Source: Cristatella mucedo
Lineage: Eukaryota > Bryozoa > Phylactolaemata > Cristatellidae
Reading direction: 5' to 3'
Length of the DNA: 64,000 nucleotides
Assembly: GCA_009760855.2 (NCBI GenBank)
Contig: WPIO01000006.1
Location: forward strand, 12,450,001 to 12,514,000
Shown here: positions 12,585-24,379 of the stretch, piece by piece
How positions within the stretch are numbered: the stretch's first letter is position 1
Layout: the number at the start of each line of letters is the position of its first letter
Translations under genes and position numbers: made by a program
The notes under the pieces: generated by a model
The model's input: the letters and a program-made list of their open reading frames with translations, nothing else
Database searches by the model: none
What the model was told of the DNA's origin: nothing

Positions 12585-12715
12585 TCTATTGAGCATGCTA
12601 CCACTAATCATTCGATCGTACTTCATTTGCAGCCAAGGTAAAGTACCAATAAAAAGATTGAGTTCTCTGAGGGCGCTATATAAAATGCATTATTATTATT
12701 CTTGTTATTATTACA
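12585..12715 (+). mobile_element. Main-family LINE 3' tail
   Basis: TTGAGCATGCTACCACTAAT and AAGATTGAGTTCTCTGAGGG match the family 3' UTR. It ends ATTATTATT. Confidence 0.8.
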
Positions 12716-13074
12716 AGAAAAGAGCGTACGACAGGCCCACGCCGCTGGGAGAGAGCGTGCTTTGATTGGCACTACTAAGACGGATGTGGTGGTCAGGCGC
12801 GGCTGATCCGTTCAGAACGGACATCGTGGACGGGCCGGCAATTAAGTTTAAGTGACCAGTGCAGCTATTTTGCAGAAGGGTAGGCGATTAAGTTGGGCCA
12901 GTGTCCCGTACAAATTCGCAGCATCAAGTAAGATTCGATATTTTTAATTAAGTATGTAATGTAATTATTTGTAATTAATTTGCTATTAAGTGTGTTGCTA
13001 ATTCGTAAGATGCAGTGGCAGCTGTACTCCTTGTAGATATAATAACAATAATAATAGCTAAACTGCTGCACTAG

Positions 13075-13510
13075 TTTCAGCTACCTCGTGCCCTCAGGTC
13101 CTGTGTGGACAGTAAATTAGCTGCTCCATTCCTCCGCTTAAAGACCGTTGGCGACAGAAGCTTTAATAATAATAATAATAATATTGCACTTGATAAAGCG
13201 CCCTCAGAGAACTTAATCTCTTTCAAGGTGCTTTACATAAGCTTTAGCTCTGCAGGTCCTAGACTGTGGAACTCGCTTCCACAATTCTTAAGCAACGACA
13301 ACTACTATCCTGCTGCCGACTATGGCTCATCCTTTCCAGCAGTCCCGAGCTGCTACTTCCATGCTACTCACTACCTCAACTGCTCTCCTGACTCTGCTAT
13401 GCTTCCCACTTTCTCTTTGCTGCGTGAGACGAAGTCTGTTGGCTACCGAATGCGTACCGAAAGCCGCTTAGGCTGTGAGTGCGCTACGCAAAACTCTCCT
13501 GCGTAGCAAC
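13075..13510 (+). mobile_element. Second LINE family: C-terminal fragment with nested insertion
   Basis: It encodes LKTVGDRSF and, after a nested insertion, SSAGPRLWNSLPQFL, a typical LINE ORF2 C-terminus. The 3' part (GCGTACCGAAAGCCGC and onward) is shared with copies near 6.2, 17.6 and 62.5 kb. Confidence 0.75.
13158..13246 (-). mobile_element. 73-bp LINE tail insertion with 8-bp target duplication
   Basis: A minimal 3' end of the main LINE family (AATAAT tail plus GATAAAGCGCCCTCAGAGAA) sits between two perfect copies of AAGCTTTA (13158-13165 and 13239-13246). It interrupts the VGDRSF|SSAGPRLWN frame of the older element. Confidence 0.88.
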
Positions 13511-13605
13511 CACATAGTAATACCACTGGGTAATAATTAGAGGTTCTGTGAATGCAACATCTTATGACAAGTTGGCCAAGAAGCTGGGGTTATCAAAGTA
13601 AACGT

Positions 13606-13610
13606 CACAC

Positions 13611-13650
<40 letters not shown>

Positions 13651-13705
13651 ACACACACACACACACTCACACACTCACACACACACACACACACACACAC
13701 GCACG

Positions 13706-13765
<60 letters not shown>

Positions 13766-13816
13766 CACACAGAGACACACACACACAGACACACACTCAC
13801 ACACTCACACACACAC

Positions 13817-13907
<91 letters not shown>

Positions 13908-13912
13908 TATGT
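13606..13912. repeat. (CA)n followed by (TA)n
   Basis: About 270 bp of CA repeat with AGA, TCA and GCA interruptions is followed by about 35 bp of TA, abutting a truncated LINE. Confidence 0.97.
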
Positions 13913-14840
13913 AAGTGGGAGACTCCAGAGTATTGATGTGAATGGATATGGATCATCTGAGGAACCTCTGAAATATGGGGTACCCCAGGGCTCCGTGCTT
14001 GGTCTTGTTCTTTTCACGGTTTATACTCTTCCTCTTGCCGATGTGATTGCGGAGCACAATTTAGGCTTTTACTTCCATGCAGAGGACATCCAGTTGTACC
14101 TTTGCTTTGATCCCTCCCAGCCGCCAAGGACGTCAAATTATCTCAACTCCGTTGCTGCACGTACTGATGCTATCCACACATGGATGCCAAAAAACTTTCT
14201 TAAATTGAAAGATGATAAAATCAGCTTACTAGATATGGGCAAAACAAGTGTGATTCAGAAATCGGAAAACCTAGCACTCAAAGTCGGCTCTTCCAGTATA
14301 TATCCCGTTGAATCAGTACGAAATCTGGGTGTCCTGTTCCAAAGAGACCTTTCATTAGACGACCACAGTAGCTCTACTGTCAAATATGCCTACTACTTTC
14401 AGTTACATGACTTTTCTAAAATTCGGGCTTGTTTAGACAGGGATGGCACATCTAAATCGGTCCATGCAGTTCTGACATCCCGTCTTGACTTCTGTAACTC
14501 ACTACTTTGCTGGTCTACGGGCCAGTGCACTGAGGCGCTTACAGCTGGTGCAAAACTCCGCAGCTGGGCGTGTCTGTCGTGAGCGTAGCAGTAGCCGCAT
14601 CACACCACTTCTCGCTTCTCGCTGACCTCCACTGGATCCCAGGCAAGCAACGCACCGACTTCAAGGTTTTGTCACTCACTATACTTTTGCTTGTTAGTTT
14701 AAGTATGATACTTCTGTGTTTTTGCATGATTTTCTAAGCATGACACTATTGGTAATTGACTCTCTTGCAGTGATTTGTAAAACTCCCGGATAGAGATTTG
14801 GTTCTCTTGGGCACTTTTGAAATGACTTATTATTATTAAT
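13912..14840 (+). mobile_element. 5'-truncated CR1/L2-like LINE copy
   Basis: It starts abruptly after a (CA)n(TA)n microsatellite with GTGGGAGACTCCAGAGTATT, equivalent to about 28740 in the reference copy. It encodes GVPQGSVLG, HAEDIQLYLCFDPSQP and the downstream RT region in one frame to about 14580. The 3' part is diverged, ending near TTATTATTATTAA. Confidence 0.85.
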
Positions 14841-14844
14841 AAGA

Positions 14845-15005
14845 AAGGTTAGCTGATTTAACAGCCTTGTTTGTACAGCGATAGAATGGCTATCACCACC
14901 GCTTTCCGTGTGCAATGAAGGATTGTCTGCTGCAGGAATCAAGCCCATCACTGGGCCATGAAGAGCGAGCAACTTATCTCCCGGGAGAAGACACGGTGGC
15001 ACTTA
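14845..15005 (-). mobile_element. tRNA-derived SINE, subfamily with CCCGGGAG head
   Basis: The minus strand reads CTTCTCCCGGGAGATAAG, then a degenerate B box (GCTTGATTCCTGC), a CGGTGGTGATAGCC body and a GGCTGTTAAATCAGCT tail. The head is shared with the 62.1 kb copy. Confidence 0.65.
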
Positions 15006-16490
15006 AAGCGAAATTAATTGCGGACGCTCAAATTGCCCTGAGAGGAGAAATATGCTGACCCTAATCTAATCTCATTTGTATTCTCTTTTTTCCTCTTTTC
15101 TCAGACAGGACTCGAAATCGGTTCAGCTTAAGATGGCACATATCTCGTATTTTTTACACATTATTTCAAATTTAAATATTCATTTTTATTCAGTTCATAT
15201 TCAGATTTAGTACGAATAATATTGAACTTACTTCGTTGTCTTTTATTTTTGAATTCCTTTAACTAACCTGTGCAGATATTTCTGATAGCTAAGGCACATG
15301 CTGCTTTATTTCTGCGGTATATCACTGTGCAAACTTAAGAAATTACAAAAATACGCGTCAAAAAATGTAAAAGGGTTTCACATTGAAGCCTATTTTAAGC
15401 CAGCAAACTGAAGTGTGAAGGTGAAAATTTTGAAAGTCTTCTTCATCCTTTGCAGCTTAATATACAGCTCCAAGAGTCGTTTATCGTTTAGAGCACGGTG
15501 AATGACTCGCTGTAGTAATGGCCTGTTTAAGTGATGTTTTTGCGAGTAATTTTCCCAGGCGACCGTGACATTTGGTATTCCTTTTCTTAGTCAGAAATCG
15601 ACACATTGGTAATATAGCGCTCAGGCACTGGTGCTACCGTGCACCAGTGTACCCTGTCAGTGCCATCAGTGCACGAGGACGTGCTTTTCGCAGCAGGCGT
15701 CGCTTCGGTCTGGGTGTGGCTGCCTGCACTTCGCAAGAGGGCTCAGAAGTGCGGCGGCACACTAGTCAGCGGACCAAGCAAGCGTTTGAGGGCACGCCTC
15801 TCAACCAACCACGTTCGCTCATCGTAAATGCAAGCTGCGTGATCGGCGCATCCGGCGCTCAGAAAATGACTAATCGTGCTCGATTCGGTGACCTGTAGTT
15901 CCAAAAAGTAACTTTCCATAGCACAGATCCTTACGTCTAAATTGACAGCGGAAAAAATGAAAAAAAAGGTGATATCAGAGAGCTTGCACGTACCGGAGCA
16001 CCAGCATTAGATCTTTCAATAAGCCGAAGTGATTTGGCCACCAAATCGTCTATCAATAGCACGGGCCGAAAGGATGCCGCTGCAGGTGGAGCTATTTCTC
16101 TCCGAACTATATTTTGAGTCTTATTGACACTCGTTACAGAAGTAATCGAGTATTAGTAATTCGCACTGACAAATATACGGAATAAAGTGTTCGCAAAGTG
16201 AAGAATGACAGAAGAAAGCGTACGCTACAGGCAAATGGAAGCAAACCGAGGAAAAGGGAAACGCCTGTCAATGTCATGTCACATCGCATTTACCGATGAA
16301 GGTAAAATAACTTGATTTGGCAGAGATTGCATAACGAATAGGAGAATTATGATTCTCACGTTAAGGCTTTGCCGCAGATTTATTTCCCTGGACCTACTTG
16401 AGCTTCTCGACCTGAGAAATATACGTAAGTATAATAAGAGTAATATACAATAATAACATAATGTATAACAGAAATATAATAGTATGTCTG
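15006..16490. other. No gene seen
   Basis: It is AT-rich intergenic sequence (especially 15060-15560). No repeat family or coding signal is recognised. Confidence 0.5.
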
Positions 16491-16498
16491 CTCCTTAC

Positions 16499-16711
16499 AG
16501 CACTCGCTACTCTCGGGACAATAACAGTTGCCGAAAAACGTTATCGATGAGCAGGCCTTGAATCTAGACTCGCCGTTGCAGCCTTTAGGGTGACAGATTT
16601 TTGCGGACTTCCTATGCATATAGCATTTCTTTTTAAGTGACTTTCTTACTTTTCCATATGCGCTTCGGATATAGCGCCAGGCTTCCGAATTTTGCTTCGC
16701 AACAAATTGGC
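16499..16711 (-). CDS. Candidate cysteine-rich exon, function unknown
   Basis: A minus-strand frame contains eight cysteines in the spacing C-x9-C-x4-C-x8-C-x8-C-x-C-x5-CC, preceded by a basic stretch (KVRKSLKKK). It includes HPKGC and FGNCYCPESSECC. A donor-like GTAAGG lies inside the last Cys-Cys pair, and an acceptor-like CGTCCAG precedes the segment. The dense, regular cysteines suggest a disulfide-rich extracellular module, but no family is recognised and no signal peptide or start codon can be tied to it. If the GTAAGG donor is used, the eighth cysteine codon is split. The sequence beyond about 16850 is LINE. Confidence 0.3.
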
Positions 16712-16849
16712 CTGGACGATGAAGCTCTGGTGTACTTTGAATCGACAGTATCCATCCAACTCGTGCGGTTGCCATGTGCTGTCTAGCAGATCCGGCGCGA
16801 GCAGAGCTCCACGGCGATCTATTCTTTGGTCCTTGCATCACATCCAGCC

Positions 16850-17445
16850 TCACAGCCCCTCCTGGGAGGGTGACTCAGGCCCTCGGTATCTGTCATTGCA
16901 TCAATTCAGACGACACCCAGCCGTACTTATCATCTGATCCCTCAGAATTACCTGAGGCAATTGACAAACTGGGCGCCTGCCTAGCAGAAATTATGTCCAA
17001 GACGACGGAAAACTTTCATAATGACTCATGACAATAAAGCCGAACATGTCATCGGAAATTTTAAAAGTAAGTCTTGAATAGTTCACTACTCTTCTAAATA
17101 AATTGGCAACCCTGTTATCGTCTCAGAGTGCTTTTACTTTTAGTGTGCTCTTTGATGGCCCCTCGACGTTTACAAGCTACCTTCAAAAGACTATCAAAGA
17201 CAGGATCCTCCAGATTGTTCATATTTTGGGATCATGTACCATCTCGGGTCGCTGGATATCTTACCAGCTTCCGGATTCTCTCATGGCTACACTCCTGCCA
17301 CTCAGAATTGACAGGATAAACTCACCAGATAAATGCCCTAAGCTTCTACAGATGGTGATAAATGTGGCTCCAAGACTGGTCTTAACATCCAGAAGTTCAG
17401 CCGCACGTCTCCACAGCTAAAGTGGCTACCGTGGCTACTGGCTGA
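16850..17445 (+). mobile_element. Degenerate LINE RT fragment
   Basis: The translation retains a DDTQPYLSSDPSELPEAI segment equivalent to the [16 protein letters not shown] region and a later remnant near 17360-17400 resembling the QNSAARL block. It is strongly decayed. Confidence 0.6.
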
Positions 17446-17594
17446 TCAGTAAATACAAAGCAAGTTTTTACTTTTAATCCATTTGGCCAGCTGTGGCTTA
17501 CAGCCTTCGTGCGTAGCTGATTTAACGCACCCGTTTTAGCTTCCTTGCGCTCGTCGGAATGAATTTAATTTGTCCTATCTCCCTTTCACTTACA

Positions 17595-18050
17595 GACGGC
17601 TTGCAAAAGAAGCTTATGCTCTGCGGACCGCAGACTCTAGAATCATAGAACTCTTGGCAGATGACATTTTCGTTCATGCTGCCGACTCGGCACCTCCTAC
17701 GAAGCCTTCATTCGCGTCGACTGCCCTCTGGACTCAAATATGCTTCTGACTTTTTTGAGCAAGACGAAATTTGGAAGTTTCTTTGTGCAAACCGAAAGCC
17801 ACGTAGGCTCTGAATGTGCTATAGATAATTATAATACATTTTTTTAGCTCTCTCAGAGAACTTAATCTCTTTCTAGGCACTTTACATATGCTGTGAAGGA
17901 GGCATGGTCGAATGGTTAGTGATAGCATGCTCAATGTCAACAAGCACAATATGGTTAGAGGTGACATGCACAGGGTAAGCATGCAAATATGGTTAGTGGA
18001 GATCGCGTACTGTGCATTTATTAAGAGAAGAAAACTCATTCGGAACGTTG
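17595..18050. mobile_element. Second-family LINE fragment followed by a main-family tail
   Basis: 17595-17830 (plus) resembles the 3' region of the second LINE family (CCGAAAGCCACGTAGGCTCT). It is followed directly by a minus-strand 3' tail of the main family from about 17840 to 18050. Confidence 0.6.
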
Positions 18051-18279
18051 GCTAGCATCTTGTTGTAGCATTAAATGATACGCCGGATGAAGGATTGAGC
18101 AGAAGACGGAGACCATTTATAGTCGACCATCAATCATCTCTTTACTCTGTAACCACTTCTAGGTCAGCACCTTAGCTAGCGATCATTGCTTCGAGTTCGC
18201 ACGCGAACATTGCTCTACCTTAATTGTCAGAAGAATATATCATATCAGACAGTCTATCTCCGAGCGCACGTCCTTAATG

Positions 18280-20010
18280 GACTCTAAAATCTCCACACTA
18301 CTTTCTCTATCTCAATGTCCACCTTCAAGCCTAGCACTGCTGATCTGATCTCAAGATTCATCTCCCAATCTATGGAGACTATTAGTCCTCTAAGCCCTAC
18401 ACCTACGGTTCTCCGTCTGAGATGCCTAGAATTACTGCTACCTTGCATAGAGAAACCTGTCCTTAGCCTCGACTCTCGACCACGCATCCTTCGAGGCTTA
18501 TATTAAGCTATTCTTTAAGAATTCGACACTAGAAGAGCAGAACTCGCGAAACTTCGCCCGGACTACATGTTGCCGATCTTACAAAAGTCACTGAAATGAG
18601 TAGAAGCAGACCAGCTAACATCAAGACTTCAACATAAGAAAGTTCCAGTCAATTTTAAATCTAATCACTATGAAGAGTGAGTATTTTTAAGTGTACCTAG
18701 CACCTCTTAGGAATGCTTATTAAACTAGAATATCTGCCTAGCTCTGCCGGATCTCTCGCGGCAGAGCTTGATACCATCGATCACCAAGTCCTTCTTGAGT
18801 GCCTATAATTTCATTAGAGCATTATTGAGAATGCACTGTAATTCTTTGGTATTATCACATTGGAAGATTTAAATGCGTAGACATACAACGGCCGACGCCA
18901 TCCAAGAGCTTTTAAAAAGGTACCCCCGTGGTCTGCGCTTGATCCAGCTCTTTTCACAATCTATATTCGCTTTCTTTCCGACGGAATCGCCAAGCACAAT
19001 CTGGGCTTTCATTTTTATGCAGATGACACACAGCTGTACACATGCTTTGATCCGACCCTGTTTTTCATCAGCTTAACTCTCTCAACACCTTGCTGCATGT
19101 ATAGCTAAAATTAGCACTTGGATGGTAAAAAACTTTCTCAAATTAAATAGCGATAGACTAAACTCTCTAGTTTTTAGCAAACCTAGTATTACTGAGACAC
19201 CGGAAAGCTGTCTTGTCAAAATGGATTCTATCTGCATAACTCCTGTAGCGACAGCACACAATCTGGGAACCCTGCTCCAAAAAGATTTTTTCACTAGATG
19301 ACCACGTCAGCTCCGCTGTCAAGTCTGCCTACTTTCGGCTTCATAGTATTATGAAAATTCGGGCTTGATTAGCTGAGGGCGTGTCAGCCATGCTGGTCCA
19401 TTTATTCGTGACATCCCGTCTATACTAGTGGAACTCACTACCCGTTGGTCTTCCTGCCTTCGAAATAAGACATTAAAGCTGGTGCAAAAGTCTGCAGCTA
19501 TCTGTCCTGGGCGTCGCAACTGCTATTGCCCATTATTTTTCACCCATCTGTGCAGGCTTTCCATAAAGTAAGACATCCGATTCAAGCGATCTATCGCAGA
19601 CTTTTAGGTCTCTTCCATCCCTTGCTCGGCCTACCTCTAGGAAATTCCTTTCTTCTCAGGTGTCTCGTCGCATCCGACTCTTCCGACTCTTCCGACTTCG
19701 CTTTAGATCAACTGACCTCAAATCCTTTGGAGACCATGGAGGCCATCATTTCGAATTCCACCAAGGCTTGGAGCTCACTCCCGAGTGACCTCATGTCATT
19801 CCCAAACTTGACAACCTTCTAATAAGAAGCTAATAACTATTTGTCACACAGGGAATTTGCTATGCCTGCTTGAAATTTCCCCCTGATGCTTATGCGTATT
19901 TAAATTGTGCATTTTATCACTAGCTAAGTAAAATACTTCTTTTCCACCACTCTTAAAGTGCCTAACAATAGATTTAGCCCTCTCAGAACGCTAAACAATG
20001 CTTTATTATT
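18280..20010 (+). mobile_element. Degenerate CR1/L2-like LINE copy
   Basis: It begins in the RT-upstream region (MSTFKPSTADLISRFISQSM aligns with the reference copy), continues through a recognisable YADDTQLY equivalent near 19015-19035 and the SLDDH region near 19295, and ends near a TTATTATTACT tail. It has many frameshifts and stops. Confidence 0.8.
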
Positions 20011-20104
20011 ACTACTATCGTCATGCATAATTCATAACACCCGTTAATTGCACCTATTTATCACAAAGTTTAGTGGGTCCCTGGGGTTCGTCCTTCGTGT
20101 ACTT

Positions 20105-20310
20105 ATACGCGGTGACACTGTGCATGCTGCCATTAACCGCACTAGCATGCTGACCCTGTGCATGTTACCCCCTAACCATGTTATTCTTGTTGTTTATTGA
20201 GCATGCTACTACTAACCATTCAATCATGCTTCCTTTGCAGCAAATGTAAAGATCCTAGAAAGAGATTGAGTTCTCTGAGGGCCCTTTATCAAGTGTTATT
20301 ATTTTTGTTA
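20105..20310 (+). mobile_element. Main-family LINE 3' tail
   Basis: It carries the family 3' UTR motifs (CTGACCCTGTGCATGT; AGAAAGAGATTGAGTTCTCT) and ends near TTATCAAGTGTTATT. Confidence 0.8.
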
Positions 20311-20511
20311 ATAGTGATTATTTTTGTCTTGCGGAGTTATTGACAAGAGATTTTTCTAGCCGAGATGCAAGTTTTTAGTCGTGGCTTGAGCGAAACAGCT
20401 GCTTCCGCCCTGACCAAGCAAAAACAGAGCCTGACGTGGCAAGCCCGTATCTATTATTAGCAAGCTGTGTGATGACCACTAAAAGGGTCTTCTGCCGCTC
20501 GATAAGTGAAG

Positions 20512-20512
<1 letters not shown>

Positions 20513-20578
<66 letters not shown>
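20513..20578. repeat. (TA)n microsatellite
   Basis: This is a pure TA run of about 33 units. Confidence 0.98.
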
Positions 20579-20580
<2 letters not shown>

Positions 20581-20649
20581 ACCCTGTTCGTTTACTGTCA
20601 AATAATACCGTTACCATATCAGGCAGAAAGAGCTTTACCAAGCCAGCCT

Positions 20650-20877
20650 CCGTATCCTGTACCAACAACACTGCGCATGCTGCCACTAACCACATTTGCA
20701 GGCTGACCCTGTGCATGTCACCCCTAACCATGTTATTCATGTTTATCAAGCATGATATTACTCACCATTCAATCGCGTTTCCCTTTGCAGCAAATGTAAA
20801 GCGCCTAGAAAGAGATTGAGTTCTCTGAGGGCGCTTTATCAAGTGCATTATTATTATTATTATTATTATTATTATAA
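20650..20877 (+). mobile_element. Main-family LINE 3' tail with long (ATT)n
   Basis: The 3' UTR is nearly identical in order to the 20.1 kb copy and ends in about nine ATT units. Confidence 0.85.
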
Positions 20878-20879
20878 GC

Positions 20880-21620
20880 ATAACATTGTCATCAGACATT
20901 CTAGGGAGTTAATCTTGCATACATCGCCTCGTTTTGGCGTTCTACCTTAAGATTCACAATAGCAATAAAGTAAAAATAAATTTGGATCACAGCCAATTGC
21001 AATAGAAAATCTCTTGATCGAAGATTTAGATAGCCATTTGAATAGACAAGCCGTGTGTCTATAGCCTTTCTATCGGGAGAATAAACCTGTGATGTTAACG
21101 CTTCAGGAGTTCGACAAGGTAAGACGAGGGAGCAGATATACGCTTTTAGCGTAAAAAATGGTCGTCATTTTTACAGATATGACGATAAAAATCCAAATGC
21201 TATGGGGATAGGCAGGGTATGTAGCTCAGACAGCTAGAATGAACACCTCGTTGTAAGAACTGAACGGCTGGGTAGCTCTACTTCATCGACAGACCTTTTG
21301 CTCACAGCTGAGTTTACCCAGCCTTCTGGTCGTGAAAAGCTGCATTGAGCTGCTTTTTAAAATTTTCTATCTTACCAACCCAGGAGCCCGGTCCGGAGGA
21401 CCAATGAGTAGTAGGATGGCTGTCTTTTAGTTCCGTATACATTCGATGGGGCTCTATTTGCGAGCGCTAATACAATTCTTGTGGTGCTTAATCAGATATT
21501 TCGCTAGCATTGTTCAGATTGCCATTGAATTAGGTAGAATGAAGTGGTACCAGCTACATTCAATGTTAACCGTGTCTGAGAACATGGAGTGGGATGAAAT
21601 ATTTAGCAGCTAATTGAATA
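20880..21620. other. No gene seen
   Basis: Unique-looking intergenic DNA between two LINE fragments. Confidence 0.5.
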
Positions 21621-21624
21621 GCAA

Positions 21625-23620
21625 TAATAATACATTCGTATGACACCCTCAGAGAACTTAATCTCTTTCTAGGCACTTTACAGATGCGGTAAAGAAAGCA
21701 TGCTCATATGGTTAGTGGTGACATGCACAATGTCAATAAGCATAATATTGTAGAGGTGACATGCACAGTATCAACATGTAAAATATGGTGGTTAGTGGTA
21801 GCCTGCACAGTGCCAGCATGCACAAGCAAATAAAGGACGAATCACTTAGAGCCACTAAATTATGTCAAAAACAGGTGCGTTCTTTGCTTCTTTTAAATGT
21901 CGTTAAGTCGGGAAGTGTCGTGACGTCAATCGGGAGTAAGTTCCAGGCTTTGGGAGCATAAGAACTAAAGGCGAGGCCTCCACAGGATTGAGACTCCTAC
22001 GAGATGTAACTAAACGAATTGATTCAGAAAAGCGGGTGGTACGATGCTTCGTCCGGTGGGGGATATGATAAGTAGGCTGGAACCAAAGAATGAAGGGACC
22101 TGAAAGTGAGACAGAACCTTGAAGTCAATTCGCTGGTTGACTGGGAGCGAGTGCACGTAGGCGAGAAGTAGTGTGATGTGGCAGCTGCAACGCTCTCGAC
22201 AAATAAGCCTACCTGCAGAATCTTGCACCAACTGTAAGCGCCTGACTGCATTGGCCGGTGGACCGTAAAACAGTGAATTGCAGAAGTCGAGACGGTGTGT
22301 TACGAATGGACCGATTTGGATGTAGTATCACTGTCTAAGCAAGCCCGAAGTTTAGTAATATTATGTAACTGGAAGTACGCAGACTTGACTGTGAAGCTGA
22401 CTTGGTCATCCAGTGAGAGGTCGCTTTGGAACAGGACATCTAGATTTCGTGCAGATTTAAAAAGAGATACGCTTGCACAGCCGATTTTGAACGTTAAGCT
22501 TTCCAGTTTCTTAGTCACATGTTGTTTTCCCATAGCTAGTAAGTTCGTTTTATCATCGTTCAATTTGAGAAAGTTTGCTGCTATCCATGTGCGAATCTCA
22601 GCAATACATGCAGCAAGGTTGTATAGAGAATTCAAAGTGATGGAGGGCTGCGAGGAATCAAACCAAAGGTACAACTAAGTGTCATCTGGCCTGACTACAG
22701 CCTTTTTGGAAGGTGCAGTGATACGACCTGAGGCTAACGACATATTTGTTATCCTAGTTGTACATGGCATCAGCGGATCTATGGATCGTAGAAGAAGTAC
22801 AGTGGGACTAAGGTCTGGAGGACTAGTAGTCCTCTGACTGAGATATGAATATCAGGATGAGGAGGATGAGGTCGCTCGTAGCCTCCTTGACATTGAGGTG
22901 ATCAGCAGAATTGAGGGAGAGGAGTCCTGCGGTGTTGTTATTGGGGACAGGACTCCATAGGGGATGCTGCTACCTTAGGGATGGACTCTCTGATCTTGTC
23001 CATCTTGCTGTCAAAGAAGCTAGAAAAGCGATCAGCTAGATCACCACAACGATCAATAGGTAAGGAGCTAACCTGGGGGTGGTTAAGGCGAAGTTTGATG
23101 GTAGACATAAGCATTTCTGGATTTGCCTTTGTGATTCAACAACATTATTATGGAAGCTATACTTGGCCTTCGCTAGGACCGATTGGTAGGATCTACAGTA
23201 GTCCATGTATACCTCGATGGACAGTCAGTCCTGATCTTGTGTATGCCTTTTCAAGATTAGGCTTAGTAGAACTAGCTAGTTTAATGCCTGCGTTTAACCA
23301 TGGGCCATCTGGGGAGGGTGCACAGTGCGCAGTGCGTCAGAGGTGTAAGCTCGTTAAGCATGCCAGCTAGTGTCGTGTTGTAGCATTCTACCAATGACGG
23401 CAGGTCGGAAGGAGTATTGAGCAGAGCAGGAGCCAAGATATTTTCGTGCGGACAGCATCAATGTCATGGGTTTTGAGGTTTCGTGTTTCACAGATTATTT
23501 TGGATGCAGAGAGGGCACATACTTTTGACTAAATGCGACCCGTGTGTGGTCAGATAAAAAGAATTTGGTGCTAATAGGGGATGATATAGCTCAATGAAGT
23601 CAGTCGAAAATTTTCATTAA
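21625..23620 (-). mobile_element. CR1/L2-like LINE copy with internal deletion
   Basis: It is the same family as the 27.5-30.7 kb copy. The 3' UTR, the C-terminal half of the reverse transcriptase (FLKLNDDKTNLLAMGK; ARNLDVLFQSDLSLDD) and, farther upstream, linker and endonuclease-end sequence are present. About 540 bp of RT core is missing at a junction near 22690. The copy is heavily mutated. Confidence 0.85.
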
Positions 23621-23879
23621 TGAAAGACAAGAGAAATGAGGTAAAATGGATATCCAATAAAAAATGCCATTCGAGTGGTAGTTTAACAAGACGAAAGTAT
23701 GCACAGCTTTGGCTGAATTGCAAAAGGCTTGAGGAAAGATCTCATTGGATTTACTTGGTGCTTGAATTTGTGTGAGAGTTTCTAGTCTGCCTCCCGTGAC
23801 TCGCGAAAAACAGCTGAACTGCTAGTTCAGAATATTTAAATAGTTATAACAAGAATAGGTCGTTTGTGTAGCATTCTGC

Positions 23880-24370
23880 AACAGCTAAATCACTCTCCGG
23901 GCGCTTTACACCTCTTGGCAATCGAGTGAATAACCAAGAGGAATGGCTTGCACTCGATCATGCTCAGATAAGCATGCAGAAGCAATAATCACGGTGGTGC
24001 CAGATATTAAAGGATACAAGAAGGCATTCGGGGCCTCCGATTAGTAGGACTCTGGCTAGTAGCGTGCACTATAACGTGAAGCACGGTAGGTAAGCACGAA
24101 AAGCGGAGAGGAACAAAAGCAAAGAGGAACGAGGAAAGCAAAGAGGAACAAAAAACGTTCAATGTGGCGAAGAGAAAGCTGACCACAGCCGATGAGTCTT
24201 GAGCTGAGACTTTAAGGATGAAAGTTCACTGCAGGCATTGAAAGTACTCGGAAAATATTTTCACAGACTTGTAATGCTTCCGATCTAAAGGCTTGATCAC
24301 CGAAAGATTCTAAAGTAGTACGAGGTATGGCAAAATGACTTGATGCTGCCGAGTGAGTGTTGCCGGACAC
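23880..24370 (-). mobile_element. Divergent LINE-like 3' fragment
   Basis: CTCTCCGGGCGCTTTACACC on the plus strand and the downstream GTAAGCACGAAAA motif resemble the 3' end of a related subfamily also seen at 33995-34230. The frame is not recoverable. Confidence 0.45.
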
Positions 24371-24379
24371 TGGTCGCAT

